The position numbers and the translations under genes were made by a program. Source: CAZPUS01 sp964589825 (lineage in GTDB: Bacteria; Fibrobacterota; Chitinivibrionia; Chitinivibrionales; WJKA01). From it: a stretch of 22,683 nucleotides of DNA. Where the stretch lies: contig CAZPUS010000041.1 in the NCBI GenBank assembly GCA_964589825.1, forward strand, positions 1-22,683. Direction: 5' to 3'. How positions within the stretch are numbered: the stretch's first letter is position 1; each line of letters starts with the position of its first letter. Under the pieces are notes generated by a model. It made no database searches, had not been told where the DNA came from, and was given only the letters and a program-made list of their open reading frames with translations. Shown in pieces: positions 1 to 7,790 of the stretch.

Positions 1-100
1 CTGTTTGGTGAGGCGGTCTATTGATGCATATACAGGCAGAACATATTGGAATTCGTCCCGTCTGCGCCATGGCTGATCGCGACCGTTAACGACAGGGACA

Positions 101-134
101 AAAAAAAGCACGTATGCATCGTTGCATACGTGCT
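101..134 (-). terminator. Rho-independent terminator of the amt-glnK operon
   Basis: On the minus strand a perfect 12-bp stem (AGCACGTATGCA paired with TGCATACGTGCT, loop ACGA) is followed by seven T residues (plus-strand A-run 101-107). It lies about 45 bp after the glnK stop codon. In the plus direction the stem is not followed by a T-run, so it serves the minus-strand operon. Confidence 0.9.
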
Positions 135-180
135 TCGTTATAGATGCCTGCGTCGTTGCAGACACACGAAAGAGGGCCGA

Positions 181-522
181 TCAGCCTATTGCATCGCTTC
201 CCTGTTCCCCGGTTCGAATGCGTATACATTCGGGAAGATCAAGTACGAAAATTTTCCCGTCACCAATGGTACCGGTCCTGGCGGCGGATATGATCGCGTC
301 GATCGTCGGGGTGACGAACTCATCGTTGACCGCGATTTCGAGCCGGACTTTTTTGAGGAGATTTACCTCGAAGATAGTACCGCGATAGCTTTCGGTGTAG
401 CCTGCCTGCTGACCGCACCCGATGACGTTCGTGACGGTCATTTTTTTGATCTCTGCATCGAAAAGCGCCTGCTTGACTTCAGGCAATTTCTGAGGCTGTA
501 GTATGGCAATGATTAGTTTCAT
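181..522 (-). CDS. glnK: PII nitrogen regulatory protein, GlnK type, with Phe at position 51
   Basis: A 113-residue trimeric PII signal protein that senses ATP/ADP and 2-oxoglutarate. Next to an Amt channel its expected role is to plug that channel when nitrogen is plentiful. Family marks seen: an MKLIIAIL-type N-terminus, Gln39 in the GCGQQAG segment, the T-loop YRG (Tyr46-Arg47-Gly48), Lys90 in GDGK, and the C-terminal RIRTGEQGSDAIG signature. Arg47, the residue that enters the AmtB pore in the E. coli complex, is kept. The classical uridylylation Tyr51 is Phe (YRGTIF instead of the usual YRGAEY), so GlnD-type modification at 51 is not possible. The start is supported by AAGGAG five bases upstream of the ATG. 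It follows amt after 17 bp and is cotranscribed; the GlnK name rests on this linkage. Confidence 0.95.
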   Translation of the reverse strand: MKLIIAILQPQKLPEVKQALFDAEIKKMTVTNVIGCGQQAGYTESYRGTIFEVNLLKKVRLEIAVNDEFVTPTIDAIISAARTGTIGDGKIFVLDLPECIRIRTGEQGSDAIG

Positions 523-539
523 GACAGCTCCTTGGTGAT

Positions 540-1862
540 TTATGCTTCGGTAGTGAAAATCTGAAAACCATTATACGCTTCGAGTCCCATTTCACCGACA
601 TCGAGGCCGCCGATCTCTTCTTCGCGGGATACGCGGATACCCTTTGTCTTTTTCAAAATAGACCACAGGATAAAAGAGGAGCCGAACGCGAACGTGCCGA
701 TTCCTGCAACACCGATGAGTTGTATACCGAGAAGACGAAAACTGCCGGTATAGAACAATCCACCAATGCCGTCCATATAACGCGGTATTGCAAAGAGCCC
801 GACTGCAAGCGTCCCCCATATCCCGTTGACGAGATGAACCGCCAGGGCACCTACGGGATCGTCGATTTTGAGGGCGTCGAAACCGAGTACCGCGCACACC
901 ACGAATATGCCTGCAATAAACCCGATGAGTACCGATCCCGCCGGACTGACAACTGCGCATGGAGCGGTTATGGCCACAAGACCGGCGAGACATCCGTTGA
1001 TAATCATCGAAAGATCGGGTTTTCCCTCTATAATCCATGCGGTGATCATTGCACCGATAATACCGGCACAGGAGGCAAGTCCGGTAGTGAGTGCGATTCT
1101 GGGCACATCTGCGTCAAGTGCAAGCTGGCTGCCAGGATTGAATCCGAACCATCCCAGCCACAGAATAAATCCGCCCAGGGTCGCCATGGGTATGTTGTGA
1201 CCGATTATTGCGTGTGTCTTTCCATCCGGGAAATATTTGCCGATACGGGGACCCAGCAGCAAAACGCCTGCCAGCGCCGCCCAGCCGCCCACTGAATGGA
1301 CCACGGTGGAGCCGGCAAAATCGTGAAAGCCTATGGCACCGAGCCAGCCTCCGCCCCACACCCAGTGGCCACCCACCGGATATATTATCGCCACGAGGAT
1401 GGTGCCGAACAGAAGATAGGCACCGAATTTAATACGCTCCGCCACTGCTCCCGAAATAATGGAGCATCCTGCAGCAGCAAACGCGGCCTGAAAAAAGAAA
1501 AAGGCGAAAACCGGGATATTCGGCGCCGGGTTATTCGCTGCTTCGTCGACAAAAAATGAGTTCAGGCCCATGAAGGCGTTTCCATTGCCGAACATGAAAC
1601 CATAGCCGAATGCCCAGAATGCGAGCATCGCAATCGCGAACACACTGAAGTTCTTTCCAAGAATATTCACCGCGTTTTTTGCGCGACAGAACCCGGTTTC
1701 GATGAATGCAAAACCCGCATTCATAAAAAAGACGAGAAATGCGGCCACCAGAACCCACAATGTGTCTACCAGGTTAATACCCGCCCCGGTATCGGCATAT
1801 AACGGTAATGCGCCCAGCCCCACTGCAAAAGCAGTGCTGCAAATGTGTCTGGATTTTGTCAT
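540..1862 (-). CDS. amt: Ammonium transporter (Amt/AmtB family)
   Basis: An inner-membrane ammonium channel of 440 residues, the usual Amt length. A hydrophobic N-terminal segment (about residues 8-24, ending near LYADTGAG) looks like the cleaved signal of AmtB-type proteins and is followed by about eleven membrane helices. Seen: the Phe-rich FAFFFFQAAFAAAGCSIISG stretch (119-138), the GGHWVWGGGWL...DFAGS block with Asp181, the twin pore histidines His189 (VVHSVGG) and His343 (AVHLVNGIWG), and a cytoplasmic tail with GGLDVGEMGLEAY for PII contact. I place the start at the second ATG, because the upstream ATG at 1871 lies only one base after AGGAG, whereas the one at 1862 has normal spacing. 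It leads the glnK operon behind a sigma-54-like promoter. Confidence 0.96.
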   Translation of the reverse strand: MTKSRHICSTAFAVGLGALPLYADTGAGINLVDTLWVLVAAFLVFFMNAGFAFIETGFCRAKNAVNILGKNFSVFAIAMLAFWAFGYGFMFGNGNAFMGLNSFFVDEAANNPAPNIPVFAFFFFQAAFAAAGCSIISGAVAERIKFGAYLLFGTILVAIIYPVGGHWVWGGGWLGAIGFHDFAGSTVVHSVGGWAALAGVLLLGPRIGKYFPDGKTHAIIGHNIPMATLGGFILWLGWFGFNPGSQLALDADVPRIALTTGLASCAGIIGAMITAWIIEGKPDLSMIINGCLAGLVAITAPCAVVSPAGSVLIGFIAGIFVVCAVLGFDALKIDDPVGALAVHLVNGIWGTLAVGLFAIPRYMDGIGGLFYTGSFRLLGIQLIGVAGIGTFAFGSSFILWSILKKTKGIRVSREEEIGGLDVGEMGLEAYNGFQIFTTEA

Positions 1863-1914
1863 CCCCCTCATACTCCTTTCAGGTTGAATAAAAAAAAGTG
1901 AACGTTATATCGGA

Positions 1915-1932
1915 AAGCATGCAGTGTGCCAA
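1915..1932 (-). promoter_or_regulatory. Sigma-54 (RpoN) -24/-12 promoter for amt-glnK
   Basis: The minus strand reads TTGGCACACTGCATGCTT. This has the GG (1930-1929) and GC (1918-1917) dinucleotides 12 bp apart, as required for RpoN promoters, and a perfect TGGCAC -24 element; the -12 block is ATGC rather than TTGC. Transcription would begin near 1905, leaving a leader of about 43 nt. No NtrC-like enhancer was recognised upstream. Nitrogen control of amt-glnK by sigma-54 is the classical arrangement in many bacteria. Confidence 0.65.
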
Positions 1933-2480
1933 CCGTGAGCCTTACCGCATTAAAACCGTATAATGTATTGAAATAGAAAGTGATGTGTGTGTGATTCCGT
2001 AAAGAGCAGCACGCAAAAGAGAGGGGCGTAAACGCGACAATATTGTGACATAATCGGGAACAAATACATATTTGTATCATTGACACTCGTCTGGAATCTT
2101 TGTCGCGGGGTGTCGGGGTATACCGTCTCTGCCTTCTGTCGGGGGGACCATCCCGTGTGACGTTACTCCGCAGACATAAAAGAGAATTTCGGGCATGTAT
2201 GAACTCGCTTCGCTCAGACATGCATACATGCGTTTTTCGAAATTCCCTTTCATGCTCCGTAAAATGTCACACGGGATGGTCCCCCCGACAGAAGGCAGAG
2301 ACGATAATCGGGTACCAAAAAGCTTCTCATATGAAGGTGAAGGGGCGCAATCAGCCCGCCTGTCTATTTTGCAATGGAATAGGGCAACAGACTCCATTCA
2401 TACCCCGGGATGCCCCAAAAATGTATTTTTTACTCTTTTTATAATCCTATGATACGTTAAAGAAAAAGAGGATGTGTCGC
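1933..2480. other. Gene-free divergent region between amt and nfnA
   Basis: No convincing coding sequence was found on either strand; the short open frames here are products of the inverted repeat. The region holds the large palindromic element at 2124-2303. A TATAAT hexamer at 2440-2445, about 35 bp before nfnA, could be a -10 box for nfnAB, but no good -35 lies 17 bp upstream of it. Confidence 0.7.
2124..2303. repeat. 180-bp element with 38-bp perfect terminal inverted repeats (MITE-like)
   Basis: Bases 2124-2161 are the exact reverse complement of 2266-2303 (38 of 38). Inside, GAATTTCG (2184-2191) pairs with CGAAATTC (2238-2245), and GCATGTATG (2193-2201) pairs with CATACATGC (2223-2231), leaving a 21-base tip. 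The whole element can fold into one long interrupted hairpin. It encodes no protein. The arms and size suggest a miniature non-autonomous transposon or a long-hairpin repeat. A target-site duplication is not obvious, and no second copy is in the window. Confidence 0.8.
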
Positions 2481-3317
2481 ATGAATACAATCGTACAAAA
2501 AGAGACCATTGCACCGAATACCCTTCGGATTCGCATTACGGCACCCAGGATCGCGAGAAAGAGAAAACCGGGCCAGTTCATAATTCTGCGCCCCGGCGAT
2601 CGCAGCGAACGTATTCCCCTCACCATCGCCGACGCAAATGCGCAGGAGGGATGGATAGAGCTTATCGTACAGGTCGTGGGACAGGGCACGATCGAGCTTT
2701 CGAATCTCGATGAAGGTGAACAGGTGCGGGATCTGGCCGGCCCGCTGGGAAAACCCACCCATATAGAGAAGTTCGGCCATTGTGTGTGTATTGGCGGAGG
2801 TGTGGGGATTGCACCGCTGTATCCCATTGTATGCGGTCTGAAAGAGGCGGGCAACACCGTAACCACCATAATTGGCGCCAGAAACAAAGAGGCGTTGATA
2901 CTTGAAGAACAGATGAGCGGCAAAAGCGATGCGCTTTATGTGGCCACCGATGACGGCTCGTACGGACATCATGGCTTTGTTTCCGATGTGTTCAACCAGC
3001 GTATCGAAGAAGGAGACGCGTACGATTTCGCCGTGGTGATCGGTCCGGCGATCATGATGAAAATCACGACAGGCCTGACGGTAGACAAGGGAATACCGAC
3101 AATGGCCTCGCTCAATCCAATTATGGTCGATGGCACCGGCATGTGCGGCGGCTGCCGTGTCACGGTACACGGGGAGACAAAGTTTGCCTGTGTGGACGGG
3201 CCTGAATTCGATGCATCGGGGATCGACTGGGAAGAGCTGATTCAGCGGCTTTCCACCTACAGGGACATAGAAGAGCATAACACGTGTAAAGTAAGGGAGT
3301 CATTATCACATGAATGA
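2481..3317 (+). CDS. nfnA: NADH-dependent ferredoxin:NADP+ oxidoreductase subunit A (NfnA/SudB-like)
   Basis: The small flavoprotein subunit (278 residues) of the electron-bifurcating NfnAB complex, also annotated as sulfide dehydrogenase subunit or dihydroorotate dehydrogenase electron-transfer-like protein. It carries FAD and a [2Fe-2S] centre and handles NADH. Seen: a ferredoxin-reductase-like beta-barrel with RIPLTIAD (about 44-51, FAD site), the nucleotide-binding GGGVGIAPLYP (about 104-114), and a C-terminal cluster motif with Cys222, Cys225 and Cys237 plus nearby Asp217. The partner is the next gene, overlapping by 8 bp. I chose ATG 2481 over 2472 because the GAGG at 2468-2471 abuts 2472 but is normally spaced from 2481. 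The function in vivo could be either transhydrogenation or polysulfide/NADPH chemistry; synteny with NfnB favours Nfn. Confidence 0.9.
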   Translation: MNTIVQKETIAPNTLRIRITAPRIARKRKPGQFIILRPGDRSERIPLTIADANAQEGWIELIVQVVGQGTIELSNLDEGEQVRDLAGPLGKPTHIEKFGHCVCIGGGVGIAPLYPIVCGLKEAGNTVTTIIGARNKEALILEEQMSGKSDALYVATDDGSYGHHGFVSDVFNQRIEEGDAYDFAVVIGPAIMMKITTGLTVDKGIPTMASLNPIMVDGTGMCGGCRVTVHGETKFACVDGPEFDASGIDWEELIQRLSTYRDIEEHNTCKVRESLSHE

Positions 3318-4716
3318 GCAAAAGAGTGACAAATTTTCGCGGGTCCCGATGCAGGAGCAGGATCCGTTGCAGAGGGCGGCCAATTTCAGGGAAGTACCTT
3401 ACGGCTATACGGAAGAAGATGCGGTGCGGGAAGCGCAGCGCTGTCTGCAGTGTAAACGTCCGCTGTGTATGCAGGGATGCCCGGTAAATGTTAAAATCCC
3501 GGAATTTATAAACCTTATTGCCCATCGAAAGTTCGCCGAGGCTGCCCGTAAGTTGAAAGAGACCAACGCCCTGCCGGCAATATGCGGACGGGTCTGTCCC
3601 CAGGAAGAGCAGTGTGAAATAAAGTGCGTGCTGGGGAAAAAAGGCGATCCAATCGCCATAGGCAACCTCGAGCGTTTTGCCGCAGACTGGGAACGAGCCA
3701 ATGGTAAGGTCGAGTTGCCGCAGGTAAAGGAAAAAACCGGACATAAAGTTGCCGTAGTCGGCTCCGGACCGAGCGGACTTACCGTTGCAGGGGAATTGGT
3801 CAAAGAAGGGATCGATGTGACGATATTCGAGGCGCTGCATGAGCCGGGCGGAGTGCTCGTATACGGCATACCTGAATTCAGGCTGCCAAAGGATATCGTC
3901 AAAGCGGAGATCGACTACCTGAAACGTCTCGGGGTAAAGATCGAGACGAATTTTATTATCGGAAAGACCGCGACCATCCAGGAGCTTCTGGAAGAAGACC
4001 ATTTCGATGCGGTCTTTGTGGGATCGGGTGCAGGGCTGCCCTCGTTCATGAAAATTGCCGGTGAAAACAATATCGGTGTCTACTCGGCAAATGAGTATCT
4101 GACGCGAAGCAATCTGATGAAGGCCTACGAGCCCGACTCCTCCACTCCCATAATGCGTGCCACACGTGCGGTAACGGTCGGCGGGGGAAATGTGGCCATG
4201 GATGCGGCGCGTACCGCCCTGCGACTTGGTGCAAAAGAGTCGCTTATCGTCTATCGCCGCAGTGAAAAGGAGATGCCCGCCAGGGATGCGGAGATACATC
4301 ACGCAAAGCAGGAGGGAATTCAGTTTCACAACTTGTGTAACCCGGTTTCCATCCTCGCTGACGATAAAAAGCGTGTACGCGGTATACGCTGTATACAAAT
4401 GGAACTGGGCGAGCCCGATTCGTCGGGACGCCGGCGTCCCGTGCCTGTGGAGGGAAGTGAGTTCGATATCGAGTGCGACGTGGTCATTATCGCGATCGGC
4501 AACAAACCCAACCCCCTCATTCCCGACACCACGCCCGAGATTGAAGTGACCAGATGGGGCACTATAGAGGCGGATGAAGAGGACGGAAGGACCTCGAAGG
4601 TAAAGGTGTATGCAGGGGGCGATATCGTCACCGGCGCGGCGACGGTTATACTTGCCATGGGTGCCGGCAAAAAAGCGGCACGCGCCATAATGGAGGATCT
4701 TCACAAATCTGAGTGA
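3310..4716 (+). CDS. nfnB: NADPH-dependent ferredoxin oxidoreductase subunit B (NfnB/SudA, GltD-like)
   Basis: The large subunit (468 residues) of NfnAB, in the glutamate-synthase small-chain (GltD/GltA) family and often annotated as 'NADPH-dependent glutamate synthase'. The N-terminal module binds two [4Fe-4S] clusters; eight cysteines are visible (45, 48, 53, 57 and 92, 96, 102, 106). It is followed by an FAD-binding Rossmann fold (VVGSGPSG near 148-155) and an NADPH-binding fold (VGGGNVAMDAARTALRLGA). The C-terminal KVYAGGDIVTGAATVILAMGAGKKAARAI is the typical FAD-binding end. No glutamate synthase large subunit is adjacent, while NfnA overlaps it, so bifurcating NADH/ferredoxin/NADP+ exchange is the better reading. 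The start ATG has GGGAG 10 bases upstream. Confidence 0.92.
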   Translation: MNEQKSDKFSRVPMQEQDPLQRAANFREVPYGYTEEDAVREAQRCLQCKRPLCMQGCPVNVKIPEFINLIAHRKFAEAARKLKETNALPAICGRVCPQEEQCEIKCVLGKKGDPIAIGNLERFAADWERANGKVELPQVKEKTGHKVAVVGSGPSGLTVAGELVKEGIDVTIFEALHEPGGVLVYGIPEFRLPKDIVKAEIDYLKRLGVKIETNFIIGKTATIQELLEEDHFDAVFVGSGAGLPSFMKIAGENNIGVYSANEYLTRSNLMKAYEPDSSTPIMRATRAVTVGGGNVAMDAARTALRLGAKESLIVYRRSEKEMPARDAEIHHAKQEGIQFHNLCNPVSILADDKKRVRGIRCIQMELGEPDSSGRRRPVPVEGSEFDIECDVVIIAIGNKPNPLIPDTTPEIEVTRWGTIEADEEDGRTSKVKVYAGGDIVTGAATVILAMGAGKKAARAIMEDLHKSE

Positions 4717-4803
4717 TTGCGCCTGTGGGCGTGGCTTTCTGATCCGGCTGTTGCGTGGTTGGGGTTGCAGATACCTGTACCGTTCGCCGGTTAAAAGCGA
4801 AGC

Positions 4804-5802
4804 TCAGCTCGCGGGATGCGGGGGTGGCGCAGAGGCCGCCTCATCGTGGTCCGGATCCGGGGTGAAGGCATCCGCACCGGAGTCGCCGGAGCCGGCTGCG
4901 GAAAAAGGATCACCCGATGAAGGTGTCGGATGAGTCTGAAAGTGTCGCAGATGGCCCTTGATACCGCGCTGCTGAAATTCATTGACAATCGTGGTGCGTA
5001 CATCGATGGCAAGGTGCCATGCATCGAGTGCGGTTTTGGCCCAGGCGACCAGCCAGCATTTGTAACTTTCCGGGGTCGCATCCATTATCCATACCTTGGG
5101 CGCCTCGCGCTTGCTGAAATGAGGGCTTTCTTGTGCCGCCTGAATCGCGATCTGTTTGATGGTGGCAAACTCTTCATCGTACGATACCCAGAACTCGACA
5201 TACGACCACACCCAGGAATCATAGAGCGAATAGTTGAGAAACTCCTTCTGCAGAGAAATGCTGTTGGGAATGACATAGCGCCGCCAGTCCCATAATCGTA
5301 TGATCGTATGGGTGGGAGAGATATCCTCCACCGTGCCGTAGTTGTTGTCAAAACGCACCGTGTCGCCGATATTGATATGCTGCGATCCGGATATGACCAT
5401 ACCGGATATAAGGTTTTCGACAAAAGGACGGGCCGCGATGCTGATAATGAACGCGCCGCCGGTTACAAAAATGGATACGAATGTTTTGGGCAATTTGTCA
5501 AGAAACGGAAAAACGAATGCCAGGGAACCAAGACCGACAACGGTTCCGGATATGACACCGCGGATAATGCTGTAGCGGTGGGAAATGCTGACACTCGCCT
5601 TTGCCTTGAAGCGTTCGATGGGACGGCGCATGGGCGAGCGGGTCGCTACCGACTGTACGGTTTTGAGAGCGTCGACGTATTCCGCCGATTTGCGCTCCAT
5701 ACGGCGGAATATCCGGTTTACCGTCCAGAGAAGAACGATAGTCAGGGAGCCGATTGCAAGCAGGTAGAGACCAAGATACGATTCGCAGAAATTCTGAAAC
5801 AT
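4804..5802 (-). CDS. MscS-family small-conductance mechanosensitive channel
   Basis: An inner-membrane tension-gated channel of 332 residues that protects against hypo-osmotic shock. Predicted helices lie near residues 9-30, 82-104 and 107-128. The last runs into the MscS pore/beta-domain junction FIISIAARPFVENLISGMVI...INIGDTVRF, followed by the conserved GTVEDISPTHTIIRLWDWRRYVIPN beta-barrel segment. The C-terminal 40 residues are rich in Pro, Ser, Ala and Asp and look disordered; they extend past the usual vestibule domain. An ATG at 5802 with GGAG nine bases upstream is preferred over an in-frame GTG at 5829. It is convergent with nfnB and has its own promoter at 5895-5923. Confidence 0.9.
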   Translation of the reverse strand: MFQNFCESYLGLYLLAIGSLTIVLLWTVNRIFRRMERKSAEYVDALKTVQSVATRSPMRRPIERFKAKASVSISHRYSIIRGVISGTVVGLGSLAFVFPFLDKLPKTFVSIFVTGGAFIISIAARPFVENLISGMVISGSQHINIGDTVRFDNNYGTVEDISPTHTIIRLWDWRRYVIPNSISLQKEFLNYSLYDSWVWSYVEFWVSYDEEFATIKQIAIQAAQESPHFSKREAPKVWIMDATPESYKCWLVAWAKTALDAWHLAIDVRTTIVNEFQQRGIKGHLRHFQTHPTPSSGDPFSAAGSGDSGADAFTPDPDHDEAASAPPPHPAS

Positions 5803-5894
5803 AGTCCATGACTCCGGAGAAACACACACCGGCTGCAGTTAAAAAAAAATTTTATTCCACGGCTGCGCGCAACGGCAGCGGGCTGTCACCTGCA

Positions 5895-5923
5895 ATTGTA
5901 TATTATTGAAAAAAATAGTGCAA
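5895..5923 (-). promoter_or_regulatory. Sigma-70-type promoter for the MscS-like gene
   Basis: The minus strand shows TTGCAC (5923-5918), a 17-bp AT-rich spacer, then TACAAT (5900-5895). Transcription would start near 5888, giving a leader of about 85 nt to the ATG at 5802. It lies downstream of the beta-helix gene stop, so the channel can be expressed independently. Confidence 0.55.
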
Positions 5924-6001
5924 TATAAAAAGCGGCATGAGTCATAAAAAATAAGCATAGGGTAGGAATGTAAGACCTCGGCCCTGACGACGGTGTACCG
6001 T

Positions 6002-7468
6002 CTACTTTTCGGTCGCCTCTTCTGTGCCCGCGTCCGTGGAAAAAAACGATTCAAGTGGTTGTATTGCGTTTTGGGGCTGCTGTTCCAACACCTCGGTCTC
6101 GCTGCGGCGCCAGGAGGTCTTTTGCTCCCGGATGCCGTAGCTTTCGACTGAAAACGGTGTTACGCTGCAGCCGTAGGCACCGTATTCAATCCCGGTGGAA
6201 TAATCATCGTGTGCCGCGTGGCCAAAGGTGATCTGTTTACGCACAATGCCGTTTTCGGCCGTTGCCGGATCCTGATGCGTCTGTGCAGTATCCCCGGGTG
6301 CGGATACAAGGTTGTCACGTACCACATGCATGGCTTCGTCTCTGTGTGACATATGCGATACACAGGTGATTTCGGGATAGCTCTCATGAAAGAGATTTTT
6401 GAACACGATGCAGGTGGTATCTTTATCGCACGAAATGCCGCCGGCGTTACGTGCGCGTGCCGGGGCACAGTTAATGAATGAATTATGCGATATCATGATA
6501 TTTTCTTTATTCGGCACGTCGGCATCCGCCGCGACCTCTATGCCACATCCGCTGCATCGGATAAAACAATTACCGTGACAGGTGTGTGAAGAGCCTGTCA
6601 GCACCACCCCTTTTTCGGTCTCGAGAATGCGATTATGCTCCACTTTTGTTTCATCACAGTTTTTTACCGCGATTGCGTGGGTACCGCAATGTGAAAGGAG
6701 ATTCGTTCTGATTCGCGTATCGCCGCTTTTTACGGTAATTCCCCCGTATCGACAATGAGATATCTGATTCTCCTCGATGAGGTGTGCGTGTTGCTCACGC
6801 GAAAAATCGGATGTGCCGACAATGATCCCGTAGTCGTAGTGAGAAATGCGATTGTGCCGTATGATAAAATCGCTGTTTTTTTCGTTGTCTTCGGGATTGC
6901 CCTCCGAGACCATTATCGCGACATGCGCGTGATCGGGTCCGCGTTCGTTCGATTCACGGGAAGGCTCCTGCCGCATAAACTCACAGTTTTCGATTTTATT
7001 ACACGATGCCCGGGACCCTCCGAAAAAAATGGCACTGGCCGCTTTATCGTGTGCCCGATCAATAAATCTGAGCGAGAAGCAGGAATTTCGCTGACACGCG
7101 CCGATAAGGGCGAGTGCAGTGCGTGAGGAATTGACAAAATCGAGATCGTCGATGATCCAGTCATGAATATCGTAAAAATACCAGCTGCTCTCTTCGATGC
7201 GTACCCCGCCTTTTTCTTCTGCGGTAATGCGGATCGGTTCTTTGAGCTCGCCGGGAGTATGCACGGATACCGATTCCCGGTAGCAGCCGTTTTTCAGTAC
7301 GATGGTATTGCCGGGGCCGACTTTTTCGAGTGCGGCGGCTATGGTGGGGAATGGACGTTCATACGTACCGAGTTCGTCGGCCTCCGAACCGGGATCAGCA
7401 TCCGATCCGGTCTCCGATGCGGCTACCCAGAGCTGGTTTTCGTTATCGTCAAAACGTGTAAGTCTCAT
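6002..7468 (-). CDS. Right-handed parallel beta-helix repeat protein (DUF1565/NosD-like fold)
   Basis: A protein of 488 residues. The start region contains the DUF1565-like phrase GTYERPFPTIAAALEKVGPGNTIVLKNGCYRESV, typical of the first coil of pectin-lyase-fold proteins. The rest shows regularly spaced coils with N/H/G turns, for example HNRISHYDYGIIVG, ENQISHCRYGGITV and HNRILETEKGVVLTG (PbH1 repeats). Many such proteins bind or cut polysaccharides, but no catalytic set is recognisable and I cannot name a substrate. Notably no signal peptide is visible. Start choice is uncertain: ATG 7468 or an in-frame TTG at 7483, neither with a good ribosome binding site. It lies upstream of the MscS-like gene on the same strand with a 199-bp gap. 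Confidence 0.8.
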   Translation of the reverse strand: MRLTRFDDNENQLWVAASETGSDADPGSEADELGTYERPFPTIAAALEKVGPGNTIVLKNGCYRESVSVHTPGELKEPIRITAEEKGGVRIEESSWYFYDIHDWIIDDLDFVNSSRTALALIGACQRNSCFSLRFIDRAHDKAASAIFFGGSRASCNKIENCEFMRQEPSRESNERGPDHAHVAIMVSEGNPEDNEKNSDFIIRHNRISHYDYGIIVGTSDFSREQHAHLIEENQISHCRYGGITVKSGDTRIRTNLLSHCGTHAIAVKNCDETKVEHNRILETEKGVVLTGSSHTCHGNCFIRCSGCGIEVAADADVPNKENIMISHNSFINCAPARARNAGGISCDKDTTCIVFKNLFHESYPEITCVSHMSHRDEAMHVVRDNLVSAPGDTAQTHQDPATAENGIVRKQITFGHAAHDDYSTGIEYGAYGCSVTPFSVESYGIREQKTSWRRSETEVLEQQPQNAIQPLESFFSTDAGTEEATEK

Positions 7469-7790
7469 ACGCTGCGTTATCAAAACAAGAGGTGTATCCG
7501 ACAGTTGTGTTTATTTCACCCGTGTTCGGTATGCCGGAGACTACCGATGCCCCTTTTCGCATGCAAAACAACCGCTCAATTCAGGTATAAAATACGAAAA
7601 AGGAGTAATGGAGTCAATAAATAATTTCTCTGCGCCTTTTTTCCTCTTATTCATGTTCAGTAAAAAAGTTCTCGCGGCTATTTTTTTCATCGGGTCTTCT
7701 TCACCGCAGCAGGTCAATGCTGGGCTGCAATGATGTATTTTGCAGTTTTTTCCTGAAAGTGCAGTGTATGTTCGTGATAAAGGATGCCAC
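7469..7790. other. Divergent intergenic region, beta-helix gene / EamA gene
   Basis: It contains the intergenic repeat copy at 7565-7594. Just after it, ATG 7607 opens a 41-codon frame to 7733 whose product is hydrophobic in the middle (PFFLLFMFSKKVLAAIFFIG); GGAG lies only two bases before that ATG, so translation is doubtful. Nothing else was supported. Confidence 0.6.
7565..7594 (+). repeat. Oriented intergenic repeat, copy 1
   Basis: A 30-bp copy with core CGCTCAATTCAGG followed by TATAAAATA. It matches the copy at 17495-17524 (opposite strand) at 29 of 30 positions. It points toward the EamA transporter gene, about 200 bp downstream. The TATAAAAT part resembles a -10 box. Confidence 0.85.

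Noticed and set aside
46..501. A 151-codon plus-strand frame opposite glnK
   Set aside because: It spans the operon terminator and the PII gene on the other strand; no family resemblance.
2457..3278. A 273-codon open frame antisense to nfnA
   Set aside because: It shadows a recognisable flavoprotein gene and its product resembles no family.
3160..4704. A 514-codon open frame antisense to nfnB
   Set aside because: It lies wholly opposite a clear NfnB gene with conserved cysteine and nucleotide-binding motifs; its translation has no family features and low-complexity composition.
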